From Streptomyces spirodelae (GTDB lineage: Bacteria > Actinomycetota > Actinomycetes > Streptomycetales > Streptomycetaceae), in NCBI RefSeq assembly GCF_017676385.1, contig NZ_JAFFZN010000001.1, positions 62,001 through 126,000 on the forward strand: a DNA stretch of 64,000 nucleotides, in the 5' to 3' direction. The notes beneath the pieces are model-generated. The model was given only the letters and a program-made list of their open reading frames with translations, was not told the origin of the DNA and did not search any database. The position numbers and the translations under genes are program-made. This document shows positions 26,446 to 36,624 of this stretch, in pieces; the first letter of the stretch is position 1; each line of letters opens with the position of its first letter.

Positions 26446-27023
26446 GTGCCGGGCGCGCTCTGCGGGTCGCGGCCTGGGCCTCGGGCGCAACCGGCTCGCT
26501 GACCGCCGCGTACCTGGGGCTGGTGACGGGTGCCGTCCCGGTCGATGTGGGCGTGGGACGCCGGACGCGGCTCTTGGGCCCGCAGACTGTCGATATCGCG
26601 GCTTCTCGCCGGACGGTGTTCGATGTGGTGGCGCAGCCGTATCTGGGCCGCACGCCGCGGGTGATGCTCGAGAAGCTGAGGGTGCTGGAGCGCGGCAGCG
26701 ACCTGGTGCTGGCCGAGCACTACACGCCGATCGCGGGTGGACGGCTGAGCGCGGTGACGGTGGAAACGGTGCGCTTCACCCAGCCCGAGCGCGTCGACTT
26801 CCGGCTTGTGCGCGGCCCGGTGCCGCACGTGACCGAGTCGTTCGTACTGGACGAGACCGAGGCGGGGACACGGCTGGTGTACGAGGGAGAGCTGGGCACC
26901 GACCTGTGGCGAGCCGGGCAGTGGTGGGGTGCAGCGGTGGCCGCGCGCTGGGAGGCCGCGGTCGCCGCCTCGCTCGACTCGGTCAAGGCCGAAGCGGAAC
27001 GCCGCGCGGCACCGCGCCGGTGA
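26442..27023 (+). CDS. SRPBCC-family protein (polyketide cyclase/dehydrase-like) with N-terminal hydrophobic segment
   Basis: 193 residues. An N-terminal hydrophobic stretch (LRVAAWASGATGSLTAAYLGLVTG) may anchor it, followed by a START/Bet v1-like fold: VDIAASRRTVFDVVAQPYLG, VETVRFTQPERVDFRLVRGPVPHVTESFVLDETEAGTRLVYEG and a C-terminal helix. No catalytic residues are assigned. Overlaps the DUF427 stub by 4 bp. Ligand unknown. Confidence 0.75.
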   Translation: MSAGRALRVAAWASGATGSLTAAYLGLVTGAVPVDVGVGRRTRLLGPQTVDIAASRRTVFDVVAQPYLGRTPRVMLEKLRVLERGSDLVLAEHYTPIAGGRLSAVTVETVRFTQPERVDFRLVRGPVPHVTESFVLDETEAGTRLVYEGELGTDLWRAGQWWGAAVAARWEAAVAASLDSVKAEAERRAAPRR

Positions 27024-27367
27024 TCACCCAGCCGCTTCGCTTCGGTCGGTGCGCTTACAGCTCCGGCCGCCCCGGGGCCGTACCGTGGCGCCGGCCCTCG
27101 TGTACGCCGCAGTGCTCGTGCGCGCGGCTCAAAGGCCCCCGGGGTAGCGGGACAGGTGAGGGCGTGCTGCGCGAGCCGCTGCCCGTGGCCGGATGGGCCC
27201 TCAGCTCCCCGGTGGTGCTCTGGGGCTCAGCGGCTGATCACCCTCTGCGTGTCGGCGCGTCGGCGCGTCGTGGCCATGGCCGGTAGCACGCATGCCTACG
27301 GTGCCGCCTCCGGCATCGCCGAGGTCCGGTGGCCGGCGGCGACTGCCCCTGCGAGAGGAGTTCCGTC
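27024..27367. other. Intergenic region, no gene seen
   Basis: 344 bp between the SRPBCC gene and the radical SAM gene. Contains a short duplicated TCGGCGCG near 27250 and the GAGAGGAG ribosome site of the radical SAM gene at the right edge. No ORF with a ribosome site, no obvious operator. Confidence 0.4.
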
Positions 27368-28966
27368 ATGACTCAAGCGCCGACGCCCCCGCACAAGGTG
27401 GATCGGAGCGAGGTGTTCGTGGAGTTCACCAAGTCCATCTGCCCGCTGTGCAAGACACCCGTCGACGCGCAGGTCAACCTCCGCGACAACAAGGTGTACC
27501 TGCGTAAACGCTGCCGCGACCACGGCGAGTTCGAGGCGCTGGTGTACGGGGACGCCGAGGAGTATCTGGCCTCCTCGCGGTTCAACAAGCCCGGCACCAT
27601 CCCCTTGGTCTTCCAGACCGAGGTGAAGGAGGGCTGCCCGAGTGACTGCGGGCTGTGCCCGGAGCACAAGCAGCACGCCTGCCTGGGGATCGTCGAGGTC
27701 AACACCGGCTGCAACCTGGACTGCCCGATCTGCTTCGCCGACTCCGGCCGCCAGCCCGGGCGCACCGCCCGGACGGAGGCCGTGGGAGGCTACTCCATCA
27801 CCCACGAGCAGTGCGCGCGGATGCTGGACGCCTTCGTGGCCTCCGAAGGGGAGGCGGAGGTGGTGATGTTCTCCGGCGGTGAGCCCACCATTCACAGGCA
27901 CATCCTGGACTTCATCGACCTCGCCCAGGCCCGCCCGATCAAAGCGGTCAGCCTCAACACCAACGGCATCCGTCTGGCCACCGACCGGAACTTCGTCGCC
28001 GAACTCGGCAAACGCGACCAGGTGCCGGGCAGGTCAGTGAACGTCTACCTCCAGTTCGACGGCTTCGACGAACGCACCCACCTTCAGATCCGCGGCCGGG
28101 ACCTGCGCACGTTCAAACAGCGCGCACTGGACAACTGCGCGGAGTCCGGACTGACCGTCACCCTGGTCGCCGCCGTCGAACGCGGCCTGAACGAGCACGA
28201 ACTCGGCGCGATCATCGAGTACGGCATCGACCACCCCGCCGTCCGCTCGGTGGCGTTCCAGCCCGTCACCCACTCCGGCCGGCACGTGGAGTTCGACCCG
28301 CTGAACCGGCTCACCAACCCCGACGTGATCCGGCTGATCAACGAGCAGCGGCCGGACTGGTTCCGGAAGGGCGACTTCTTCCCCGTACCGTGCTGCTTCC
28401 CGACCTGTCGCTCGGTCACCTATCTGCTGGTGGACGGCGAGCCGGGCAACCGTACCGTCGTCCCGATCCCGAGGCTGCTGAACGTGGAGGACCACCTCGA
28501 CTACGTCACCAACCGGGTCCTGCCCGACGACGGAATCCGGGAGGCCCTGGAGAGGCTGTGGTCGGCCTCCGCGTTCATGGGCACGGTCACGACCGAGGAG
28601 AAGCTGCGCGCCACGGCACAGGCGCTGGACTGCGCCGACAGCTGCGGAATCGACCTGCCCGAGGCGGTGAGGCAACTGAACGACAAGGCGTTCATGGTCG
28701 TCGTGCAGGACTTCCAGGACCCCTACACCCTCAACGTCAAGCAGCTGATGAAGTGCTGCGTCGAGGAGATCACCCCCGACGGGCGTCTCATCCCCTTCTG
28801 CGCGTACAACTCCGTCGGCTACCGCGAACAGACGCGCGCCGCGATGTCCGGCGTCCCCGTCGCGCAGGTCGTGCCCAACGCTCTGCCCCTGGCGGACCGG
28901 ATCACCGACACACCGTACGGCTCCAAGACCGCCCGTACCGGCCCCGCCGAGGAGGCAGCACGATGA
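27368..28966 (+). CDS. Large radical SAM protein, MJ0619/Tes-like, in arsenic island
   Basis: 532 residues from ATG 27368. N-terminal zinc-ribbon-like part (CPLC at 25-28, RCRDHGEFE), then CPSDCGLCPEHKQHACLGIVEVNTGCNLDCPICFADSG. C115-x3-C119-x2-C122 is the radical SAM cluster site, and the whole block is the MJ0619/tetraether-synthase type. FSGGEPT follows (about 175). The C-terminal half carries CCFPTC and KCCVEEITPDGRLIPFCAYN, possible auxiliary metal sites. Known relatives are an archaeal pterin methylase and Tes, which joins lipid tails. It overlaps the ArsM-like gene by 4 bp and converges on ars genes, so a role in organoarsenic chemistry is possible but unproved. Confidence 0.82.
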   Translation: MTQAPTPPHKVDRSEVFVEFTKSICPLCKTPVDAQVNLRDNKVYLRKRCRDHGEFEALVYGDAEEYLASSRFNKPGTIPLVFQTEVKEGCPSDCGLCPEHKQHACLGIVEVNTGCNLDCPICFADSGRQPGRTARTEAVGGYSITHEQCARMLDAFVASEGEAEVVMFSGGEPTIHRHILDFIDLAQARPIKAVSLNTNGIRLATDRNFVAELGKRDQVPGRSVNVYLQFDGFDERTHLQIRGRDLRTFKQRALDNCAESGLTVTLVAAVERGLNEHELGAIIEYGIDHPAVRSVAFQPVTHSGRHVEFDPLNRLTNPDVIRLINEQRPDWFRKGDFFPVPCCFPTCRSVTYLLVDGEPGNRTVVPIPRLLNVEDHLDYVTNRVLPDDGIREALERLWSASAFMGTVTTEEKLRATAQALDCADSCGIDLPEAVRQLNDKAFMVVVQDFQDPYTLNVKQLMKCCVEEITPDGRLIPFCAYNSVGYREQTRAAMSGVPVAQVVPNALPLADRITDTPYGSKTARTGPAEEAAR

Positions 28967-29781
28967 CCGACCAGGACAGGCCGCCGTCCGGCCCGTCCGG
29001 CGACGAGGTGAAAGCCTGCTGCGCCGCCGCGTACTCGTCCGACGTCGTCACCCTGTTGCTCGGTGATTCGTACCACCCTGGCGGCACCACGCTGACCCGG
29101 CGCCTCGCCGACGGCCTGGACCTGGGCGAGGGCCGCCGCGTGCTCGATGTGGCCTCCGGCCGCGGCACCACCGCCCTGCTCCTCGCCGACGCCTACCGTG
29201 CCCAGGTGGACGGTGTGGACTACTCGCCGGCCAACACCGCCCTCGCCCAGGGCGCAGCGCAGGCCGCGGGGCTCCACGAGCGGGCCGTCTTCACCACCGG
29301 TGACGCAGAGGAACTGCGCTATCCGGACGGGATGTTCGACGCGGTGGTGTGCGAGTGCGCCCTGTGCACCTTCCCCGGCAAGGCCCGTGCCGCCGACGAG
29401 TTCGCCCGCGTTCTGAAGCCCGGAGGCCGCCTCGGTATCACCGACGTGACCGCCGATCGCGGCCGGCTCCCGCCCGGACTGTCCGGTCTCGCCGCTCGGA
29501 TCGCCTGCATCGCCGATGCCCGCCCGCTCACCGAGTACGCCGGCATCCTGGCCGCAGCCGGGCTGCGTACCGTCCGCACCGAGCGGCACGACCAGGCCAT
29601 GACCCGCATGATCGACCAGATCGAGGCCCGGCTGAACCTGCTGCGCATCACCGCGCAGGCCAAGCTCACCGAGGCCGGGATCGACCTGAACGCCTCCCCC
29701 GCCGTCCTCGCGGCAGCTCGTACGGCCGTGGCCGAGGGCAGCCTGGGCTATGCCCTGCTGATCGCCGAGAAACCCCGCTGA
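28963..29781 (+). CDS. SAM-dependent methyltransferase, ArsM-like
   Basis: 272 residues. Class I methyltransferase motif VLDVASGRGTTALLLA (about 58-73), motif II region FTTGDAEELRYPDGMFDAVVCECALCTFP, and RVLKPGGRLGITDV. The early CC pair (19-20), GDSYHPGG and the ECALC cluster recall arsenite methyltransferases (ArsM) found in actinobacteria. Translationally coupled to the radical SAM gene and next to arsenic efflux genes. UbiE-like small-molecule methyltransferase is the fall-back assignment. Confidence 0.72.
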   Translation: MTDQDRPPSGPSGDEVKACCAAAYSSDVVTLLLGDSYHPGGTTLTRRLADGLDLGEGRRVLDVASGRGTTALLLADAYRAQVDGVDYSPANTALAQGAAQAAGLHERAVFTTGDAEELRYPDGMFDAVVCECALCTFPGKARAADEFARVLKPGGRLGITDVTADRGRLPPGLSGLAARIACIADARPLTEYAGILAAAGLRTVRTERHDQAMTRMIDQIEARLNLLRITAQAKLTEAGIDLNASPAVLAAARTAVAEGSLGYALLIAEKPR

Positions 29782-29832
29782 CGGCCACAGCCCGCCTGCC
29801 CGCCGCCCCGTAAGCGTCCGCACATCCCGTGC

Positions 29833-29860
29833 CCCGCTGCCGGGACGGGTCGGCAGCGGG
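29833..29860. terminator. Bidirectional terminator
   Basis: 10-bp perfect stem CCCGCTGCCG / CGGCAGCGGG with an 8-nt loop between the convergent methyltransferase and ACR3 genes. Confidence 0.75.
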
Positions 29861-29938
29861 TCGACAGCCGACGTCCGTCGGCGGCCTCCGGGGCCCCTGC
29901 GAGCGCGGCGGCGATGCCGTCGCAGTCCATGCAGGGCG

Positions 29939-31048
29939 TCAGGTCTCCTGCGGCGCTGCCGCCAGCCGCTGTGCGGGGCTGAATTTGCGCCGCCAGGCCA
30001 GCGAGACGTACACGAGGGCGACCAGGACCGGCACCTCGATGAGCGGGCCGACGACCCCGGACAGCGCCTGGCCTGAGGTGACGCCGAAGGTGGCGATGGC
30101 GACGGCGATGGCCAGCTCGAAGTTGTTGCCCGCCGCGGTGAAGGCGAGGGTGGCGGTGCGGTCGTACGCGAGGCCGAGGCCCTTGCCGAGGGCGAAGGTG
30201 CCGAACCACATCACCGCGAAGTACACCAGCAGCGGCAGCGCGATCCGGGCCACGTCCAGCGGCTGCGAGGTGATCGTCTTCCCCTGCAGGGCGAAGAGGA
30301 CGACGATCGTGAAGAGCAGGCCGTAGAGCGCCCACGGGCCGATCTTCGGCAGGAAACCCGTCTCGTACTTCGCACGGCCCAGCTTCCGCTCACCGACACG
30401 GCGGGTGAGGAAGCCCGCCAGCAGCGGGATGCCGAGGAAGATGACGACGTTCAGGGCGATCTTCCACATCGAGATGTCGAGGTGTTCGCCGTTGCTCAGG
30501 TTCAGCCAGCCGGGCAGCAGGGCCAGGTAGAACCAGCCGAGCAGGCCGAAGGCCAGGACTTGGAAGATCGAGTTCAGCGCTACGAGCACGGCGGCGGCCT
30601 CGCGGTCGCCACAGGCGAGATCGTTCCAGATGATGACCATGGCGATGCAGCGGGCCAGGCCGACGACGATCAGGCCGGTGCGGTACTCCGGCAGGTCCGG
30701 CAGGAAGATCCAGGCCAGCGCGAACATGACCGCCGGGCCGAGGACCCAGTTGACGACCAGCGACGAGACCATGAGCTTCTTGTCGCTGGTGACGGCGTCG
30801 AGTTTGTCGTAGCGGACCTTGGCCAGCACCGGGTACATCATGATCAGCAGACCGAGGGCGATCGGCAGCGAGATCCCGCCGATCTCGACCTTCGCGAGGG
30901 CGTCGTCGAGGCCGGGGACGGCCCTCCCGAGGCCGAGGCCGATGGCCATGGCTGCGAGGATCCAGACGGCGAGAAAGCGGTCGAGCGTCGACAGCTTCGC
31001 GACGACCGAGGGCACCTCGGCGGTCGCGGATGCTTCGGTGCGGGTCAT
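29939..31048 (-). CDS. acr3: ACR3-family arsenite efflux transporter
   Basis: 369 residues from ATG 31048. About ten membrane helices. ACR3 landmarks: MMYPVLAKVRYD, NWVLGPAVMFALAW, VGLARCIAMVIIWNDLACGD (with the conserved Cys of the arsenite path) and FTAAGNNFELAIAVAIATFG. Exports As(III) using the proton gradient. The frame extends upstream inside arsR, but the ATGA overlap with arsR fixes this start, making arsR-acr3 a two-gene operon read leftward, divergent from arsC. Confidence 0.94.
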   Translation of the reverse strand: MTRTEASATAEVPSVVAKLSTLDRFLAVWILAAMAIGLGLGRAVPGLDDALAKVEIGGISLPIALGLLIMMYPVLAKVRYDKLDAVTSDKKLMVSSLVVNWVLGPAVMFALAWIFLPDLPEYRTGLIVVGLARCIAMVIIWNDLACGDREAAAVLVALNSIFQVLAFGLLGWFYLALLPGWLNLSNGEHLDISMWKIALNVVIFLGIPLLAGFLTRRVGERKLGRAKYETGFLPKIGPWALYGLLFTIVVLFALQGKTITSQPLDVARIALPLLVYFAVMWFGTFALGKGLGLAYDRTATLAFTAAGNNFELAIAVAIATFGVTSGQALSGVVGPLIEVPVLVALVYVSLAWRRKFSPAQRLAAAPQET

Positions 31049-31353
31049 GTGCAGGCCCTCTTGTTCTCGGCGGCGGTACGGGCGGATTCGGCCAGGTCGG
31101 CGAACTGACCTGCGAGAGAGGCGATGACGTCCGGGCGGAGCTTGTAGTACGTGTAACGGCCGCACGGCTCCGTCTCGACGACGCCGGCCTCGCGCAGCAC
31201 TCTCAGGTGGTTGGAGAGGTTGGTCTGCCGGGCGCCGGTCTCCTCCACCAGGTGGGTGGTGCACAGCGTCTCTGTGGCCAGCAGGGTCACGATCCGTAGC
31301 CTGAGCGGGTCGGCCAGCACCCGGATCAGGTCAGTGTCGACTGACGTCATCAT
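31045..31353 (-). CDS. arsR: ArsR-family arsenic-responsive repressor
   Basis: 102 residues, winged helix: LADPLRLRIVTLLATETLCTTHLVEETGARQTNLSNHLRVLREAGVVETEPCGRYTYYKL. The cysteine before the recognition helix (ETLCTTHL) and the one in the wing (EPCGRY) can serve as As(III)/Sb(III) ligands, differing from the ELCVCDL of E. coli ArsR. Start at either ATG (31353 or 31350). A CTGATA dyad lies immediately upstream. Confidence 0.92.
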   Translation of the reverse strand: MMTSVDTDLIRVLADPLRLRIVTLLATETLCTTHLVEETGARQTNLSNHLRVLREAGVVETEPCGRYTYYKLRPDVIASLAGQFADLAESARTAAENKRACT

Positions 31354-31356
31354 GGA

Positions 31357-31374
31357 CTGATACTCTCATATCAG
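31357..31374. promoter_or_regulatory. ArsR operator between arsR-acr3 and arsC
   Basis: Perfect dyad CTGATA-ctctca-TATCAG only 4 bp from the arsR start and about 70 bp from arsC, a placement able to control both directions. Confidence 0.65.
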
Positions 31375-31445
31375 TGGTGGCTGACACCATCGGGTGCTGA
31401 AGTCATTCGCGCCTGACGCCGTCGTGAGACAAGAGGGACCTCCTG

Positions 31446-31868
31446 ATGTCCGACAAGCCCTCCGTGCTGTTCGTCTGTGTCCACAACGCCGGCCGTTCCC
31501 AGATGGCCGCGGCGTGGCTGACCCACCTGGCCCGGGACCGCGTCGAGGTCCGTTCCGCCGGCTCCAACCCGGGCGAGCACGTCAATCCGGCCGCCGTCGA
31601 GGCCATGCGCGAGGTCGGTATCGACATCTCCGCGGAGGTCCCCAAGGTCCTCACCGTCGACGCGGTCAAGGAGTCGGACGTCTGCATCACCATGGGCTGC
31701 GGCGACACCTGCCCGGTCTTCCCCGGCAAACGGTACCTCGACTGGCAGCTGGACGACCCGGCCGGCCAGGGCGTCGAGGCCGTGCGCCCGATCCGGGACG
31801 AGATCAGGGCGCTGGTCGAGGGCCTGATCGAGGAGATCGCCCCGGAAAAGCCGGAGACCGCGGCGTGA
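31446..31868 (+). CDS. arsC: Arsenate reductase, low-molecular-weight phosphatase type
   Basis: 140 residues. Phosphate-loop CVHNAGRSQ (C11-x5-R17), DVCITMGCGDTCPVFPG carrying the redox cysteines, and YLDWQLDDPAG with the catalytic Asp are the thioredoxin/mycothiol-coupled ArsC hallmarks. Reduces As(V) to As(III) for export by ACR3. Start ATG after GACCTCCTG. Its last codons overlap the debris of a fragment on the other strand. Confidence 0.94.
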   Translation: MSDKPSVLFVCVHNAGRSQMAAAWLTHLARDRVEVRSAGSNPGEHVNPAAVEAMREVGIDISAEVPKVLTVDAVKESDVCITMGCGDTCPVFPGKRYLDWQLDDPAGQGVEAVRPIRDEIRALVEGLIEEIAPEKPETAA

Positions 31869-32110
31869 GCCGGATCCGCGACATCCACGTCCCCCGAGTC
31901 GCCGAACTCCCGGTCACGCACGGCTGACACCACGTGGACGATCGCGGCCCGGCGCCGGAGGCTCGGCTCGAAGACCGGACCGCATCGCCGTTGCACAGTG
32001 CGGGGCGGTGCCACCCGGTCTGCCATGGAAAGGCGCTCCCGCTCTGCCAGGCCGCGGCACGGCGTTGTCACGGCCGTCACGTGAACTCCCGTACGGCAGT
32101 TCCGCAGTCG
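31869..32110 (-). pseudogene. Frameshifted fragment related to the secreted protein at 6.94 kb
   Basis: On the minus strand, LAERERLSMADRV...VQRRCGPVFEPSLRRRAAI...VSAVRDRE aligns with LAELERVSMADRV...LQRRHGPVFEPGFRRWAAI...MSAARDRG of the intact gene (7087-7224). After ARDR/VRDR the reading shifts by one base, and in the new frame GTWMS is recovered from acgtggatgtcg, a 12-base identity with the intact copy. Signal peptide and C-terminus are missing. It ends exactly at the arsC stop, suggesting arsC was joined to it by a rearrangement. Confidence 0.75.
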
Positions 32111-32279
32111 ATGTGTGAACTGCCCGGAGAGCAGGGGGAGTCGAAGTGACGGGAGAGAGCTGATGCGGCAGTATGCCGTCTGTCCGGCCGCCGTCCTGCT
32201 GTCCTTCGCGATACTGGATGATCTCCTCGCGGACAGCCGCACACGTGCCGGGACCATATCGACCGGGAGAAGAACCGCT

Positions 32280-33080
32280 ATGACCAATGCACCACGGCCT
32301 CGCCGCAGGATAGACACCACGGTCCCGCACTCGGCCCGGATCTGGAACTACTGGACCGGAGGCAAGGACTACTACGAGGTCGACCGCCTCGCCGGTGACC
32401 GCTACATCGAGAACTATCCGCCGATGCGCCTCTTTCCCCCGGAGAGCCGGGACTGGCTGCGGCGCGCCGTGACCTTCCTGACCCGGAACGAGGGTGCCAG
32501 GCAGTTCCTGGATCTCGGTGCCGGCCTTCCCACTAGCAACAACACTCACGAGATCGCACAGCGGATCGCCCCGGAGAGCCGGGTGGTCTACGTCGACCAC
32601 GACCCGCTCGTGATCACTCACGTCGAAGCGCTCCTCACCAGCACGGAGGAAGGCGCCACGGCCTACATCGAAGAGGACATGGAGAAGACCGACCTCGTCC
32701 TTCAAGGGGCCGGCAAGACGTTGGATCTGTCCAAGCCGGTCGCCGTCGTCATCAGTGACGTGCTGGGGCACATCGTGGACTGGGACGAGGCGCGCGGGCT
32801 GGTGCGGCGCCTGATGGACAGCCTCCCGTCGGGCAGTTGGCTGGCCATGAGCCACTCGACCGCAGCCGACGAGAAGCACCGCCAGGTACAGGAGGAGTAC
32901 AACCGCAGCGGTGCGATCCCTTACATCTTCCGTGAGCCTTCCCAGACCGTGCAGCTCTTCGACGGCCTCGAACTGATCGACCCTCCTGGCTACACCTCTT
33001 GGCCTCGCTGGATGCCCGACGCGGACACGGGGACCGCCACCGACCGGGCGGGCTGGGGCGGCGTCGCGCGCAAACCCTGA
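32280..33080 (+). CDS. S-adenosyl methyltransferase of DUF574 (PF04672) type
   Basis: 266 residues from ATG 32280, preceded by GGGAGAAG. Typical beginning for this Streptomyces-abundant family: HSARIWNYWTGGKDYYEVDRLAGD, then FLDLGAGLPTSNNTHEIAQ, VVYVDHDPLVITHVEALL and WLAMSHST. Substrate of the family is generally unknown, and no neighbouring pathway explains it here. Confidence 0.92.
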   Translation: MTNAPRPRRRIDTTVPHSARIWNYWTGGKDYYEVDRLAGDRYIENYPPMRLFPPESRDWLRRAVTFLTRNEGARQFLDLGAGLPTSNNTHEIAQRIAPESRVVYVDHDPLVITHVEALLTSTEEGATAYIEEDMEKTDLVLQGAGKTLDLSKPVAVVISDVLGHIVDWDEARGLVRRLMDSLPSGSWLAMSHSTAADEKHRQVQEEYNRSGAIPYIFREPSQTVQLFDGLELIDPPGYTSWPRWMPDADTGTATDRAGWGGVARKP

Positions 33081-33209
33081 CCAGCACTCCTCGCTCCTCG
33101 CCGGGGTACCGGAAAGGCACGTCAGCGGCACGTGAAAAGAAATGGACGAGGTGGTGCTCGGACTTGTAGCTTGCGGTGGACCGTGACACCGCCCGAGGAG
33201 GTGAGACCC

Positions 33210-34836
<1,627 letters not shown>

Positions 34837-34869
34837 GCCTCCTGCAGGGGGAGACAGGAAGGTGAGCCC

Positions 34870-35808
34870 ATGGACGGCGGCACCCTCTACTCGATCGGCG
34901 AACTGGCCCAGCGCACCGGATTGTCGGTCAAGACGATCCGGTTCTACTCGGATCGGGGCATCGTCGAGCCTGCCGGTCGTACCCACGCCGGTTACCGGCT
35001 GTACGCCCCGGACGCCGTAGCTCGCCTTGCTCTCGTGCGGACGCTGCGAGAGCTGGGGCTCGGCCTGGCCATGATCCGGCAGGTCGTGCACCGGGAACTC
35101 ACGCTCAGCGAAGTCGCCGCGGAACACGCTGCCGCGCTTGACGCGCAGATCAGCATCCTGCGTCTGCGACGGGCGGTACTGACAGCCGCCGCCAACCGCG
35201 AGCCCACCTTGGAGGAGATGGAACTCATGCATCAGCTGGCCACACTGACCGCAGCTGAACGCCGACGCCTGATCGACGACTTTCTCGACAGCGTCTTCGA
35301 AGGGCTCCACCGCGGCTCCTACTACGCCGCAGCTCGGCGTTCCATGACGCCCGAACTCCCCGACAGCCCCACAGACGAACAGGCCGGCGCATGGGTGGAG
35401 CTGGCCGAACTGTCCCTGGACCCGGATTTCCGCGCCGGCGTGCGGCGGCAGGCCGAAGATCATCTGGCCGCCCTGCCCGCTGAAGCGCCCACGCCACCGC
35501 GCCCGGACGTGGCCGCCATTGCCCGTGATCTCGTCGGGCCGGCCGTTGCGCGCGGCATCAGCCCCGACTCACCCCAGGCCGACCCTGTCGTCGAGGCGCT
35601 CACCGCTCGCTGCGCGCTCGCCCACGGCCACCCCGATGAGGCCGAGTTGCACCGATGGCTGGTGCACCGCCTGGAAGCCGCGAGCGATCCGCGCAGGGAT
35701 CGATACGTCCGGCTGCTCGCGCTGATCAACGACTGGCCGACACCGGAACCCCTCGCCCCGGTGCTCAACTGGTCCATCACAGCTCTGCGGAAACGTGCAG
35801 CCTGGTGA
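34870..35808 (+). CDS. MerR-family transcriptional regulator with long C-terminal domain
   Basis: 312 residues. N-terminal MerR helix-turn-helix and wing: YSIGELAQRTGLSVKTIRFYSDRGIVEPAGRTHAGYRLYAPDAVARLALVRTLRELGLGL; then the dimerisation helix and a long effector-like domain without metal-binding cysteines, so a drug or small molecule is the more likely ligand. It follows the monooxygenase at 33 bp and probably shares its transcript. Confidence 0.88.
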   Translation: MDGGTLYSIGELAQRTGLSVKTIRFYSDRGIVEPAGRTHAGYRLYAPDAVARLALVRTLRELGLGLAMIRQVVHRELTLSEVAAEHAAALDAQISILRLRRAVLTAAANREPTLEEMELMHQLATLTAAERRRLIDDFLDSVFEGLHRGSYYAAARRSMTPELPDSPTDEQAGAWVELAELSLDPDFRAGVRRQAEDHLAALPAEAPTPPRPDVAAIARDLVGPAVARGISPDSPQADPVVEALTARCALAHGHPDEAELHRWLVHRLEAASDPRRDRYVRLLALINDWPTPEPLAPVLNWSITALRKRAAW

Positions 35809-35839
35809 CAGCCACCACCTCACAGCCCCGCCCCACAGC

Positions 35840-36301
35840 TTGACGCCGCACCTTCTGCCCCTGACCTCACACTGCGCCCCTGGGCCAGGCGGACACTGCC
35901 GACCTTGTCGAGCTGTACCAGGATGACGCCCTGCGCCGGTGGACGAGCTCAGCTGTGCACGACGGGGCGAGCGCGGCTCAGTGGATTCACGAACAGCAAC
36001 GGGGATGAGAGACGGGCGACCGCTCCGGATTCGCCATCGCCGAATCACGAACCGCAGACGGCGACGGCAGGGTGCTGGGGCACGTGGTCCTCAAGAGCGT
36101 CACACCGGGCACCTCTTCCGCCGAGGTCGGCTACTGGACCCAGCTCACGCCCGCGGCCGGGGAGTGACACCCCGAGCGCTGCGGGCACTGACGGAGTGGG
36201 CCTTTGCTGCCTTTCCCGGGGACGAACTGACGCGTCTTGAACTCCTGCACCAAGTGGACAACGCAGCATCGTGCCGCGTCGCGAACGCACCGTGCGAGTA
36301 G
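35840..36301 (+). pseudogene. GNAT acetyltransferase (RimJ/RimL-like), multiply broken
   Basis: The pieces LTLRPWA, then ADTADLVELYQDDALRRWTSSAVHDGASAAQWIHEQQRG, stop (TGA 36006), RSGFAIAESRTADGDGRVLGHVVLK...AEVGYWTQ, then in another frame GVTPRALRALTEWAFAAFPGDELTRLELLHQVDNAASCRVAN form a recognisable GNAT protein in correct order. They need at least two frame changes and one in-frame stop. A decayed gene, not a sequencing slip at one point. Confidence 0.75.
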
Positions 36302-36498
36302 TCGTTCACGAGCATGACCAGGCGCCAACCGGGAACAGGCCGGCGCAGCTGCCGGGCCCCTTCGACGGTCGTGCGCGGAGGCCGCGATCGGGAGGGGCCG
36401 CGGTGTGGGCGGGGTGGCCGGGAATGAAGGTCGCGGCGGCGACTGCCAAGTTCTCCGTCGGAGTTCGGGGCTCAGGGTCTCCGGCTCACAACTGACAT
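36302..36498. other. Intergenic, upstream of the Zur-like box
   Basis: About 200 bp after the GNAT remnant with no convincing ORF. A short stretch of unusually AT-rich sequence begins at its right edge, where the metallophore promoter should be. Confidence 0.4.
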
Positions 36499-36499
36499 G

Positions 36500-36522
36500 A
36501 CAATGAAAATGATTATCGTTAT
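36500..36522 (+). promoter_or_regulatory. Zur-like operator of the ATP-grasp metallophore operon
   Basis: TGAAAATGATTATCG (36504-36518) matches the actinobacterial Zur box TGAAAATGATTTTCA at 13 of 15 positions, and the dyad extends outward (AA/TT at 36502-36503 and 36519-36520). It is an isolated AT-rich island in GC-rich DNA, centred 114 bp before the first gene and overlapping a possible -10 (TATGGT). Unlike the iron boxes of the siderophore locus, this is a Fur-superfamily 7-1-7 site; zinc (Zur) is the best fit. Confidence 0.75.
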
Positions 36523-36624
36523 GGTAGTCGACGGCTCAGCCCGGCGCCCCTCTCCACGGAGGCGTCCTTCGGGCTGCCCCGACGTCGGAACCGCACACCA
36601 CGAAACGGGACGAAAAGGAAAGCT

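Noticed and set aside
33160..33180. Possible rifamycin-associated element upstream of the Rox-like gene
   Set aside because: Only GCTTGCGG (33169-33176) resembles the inverted repeat I recall for rifamycin-associated elements; the second half is absent, so not called.
36500..36522. Interpretation of the AT-rich site as an iron box or a FurA/Nur site
   Set aside because: It does not match the TTAGG-type DmdR box seen at three other places here, nor the TTGCAA-type Nur box; the Zur motif fits best.
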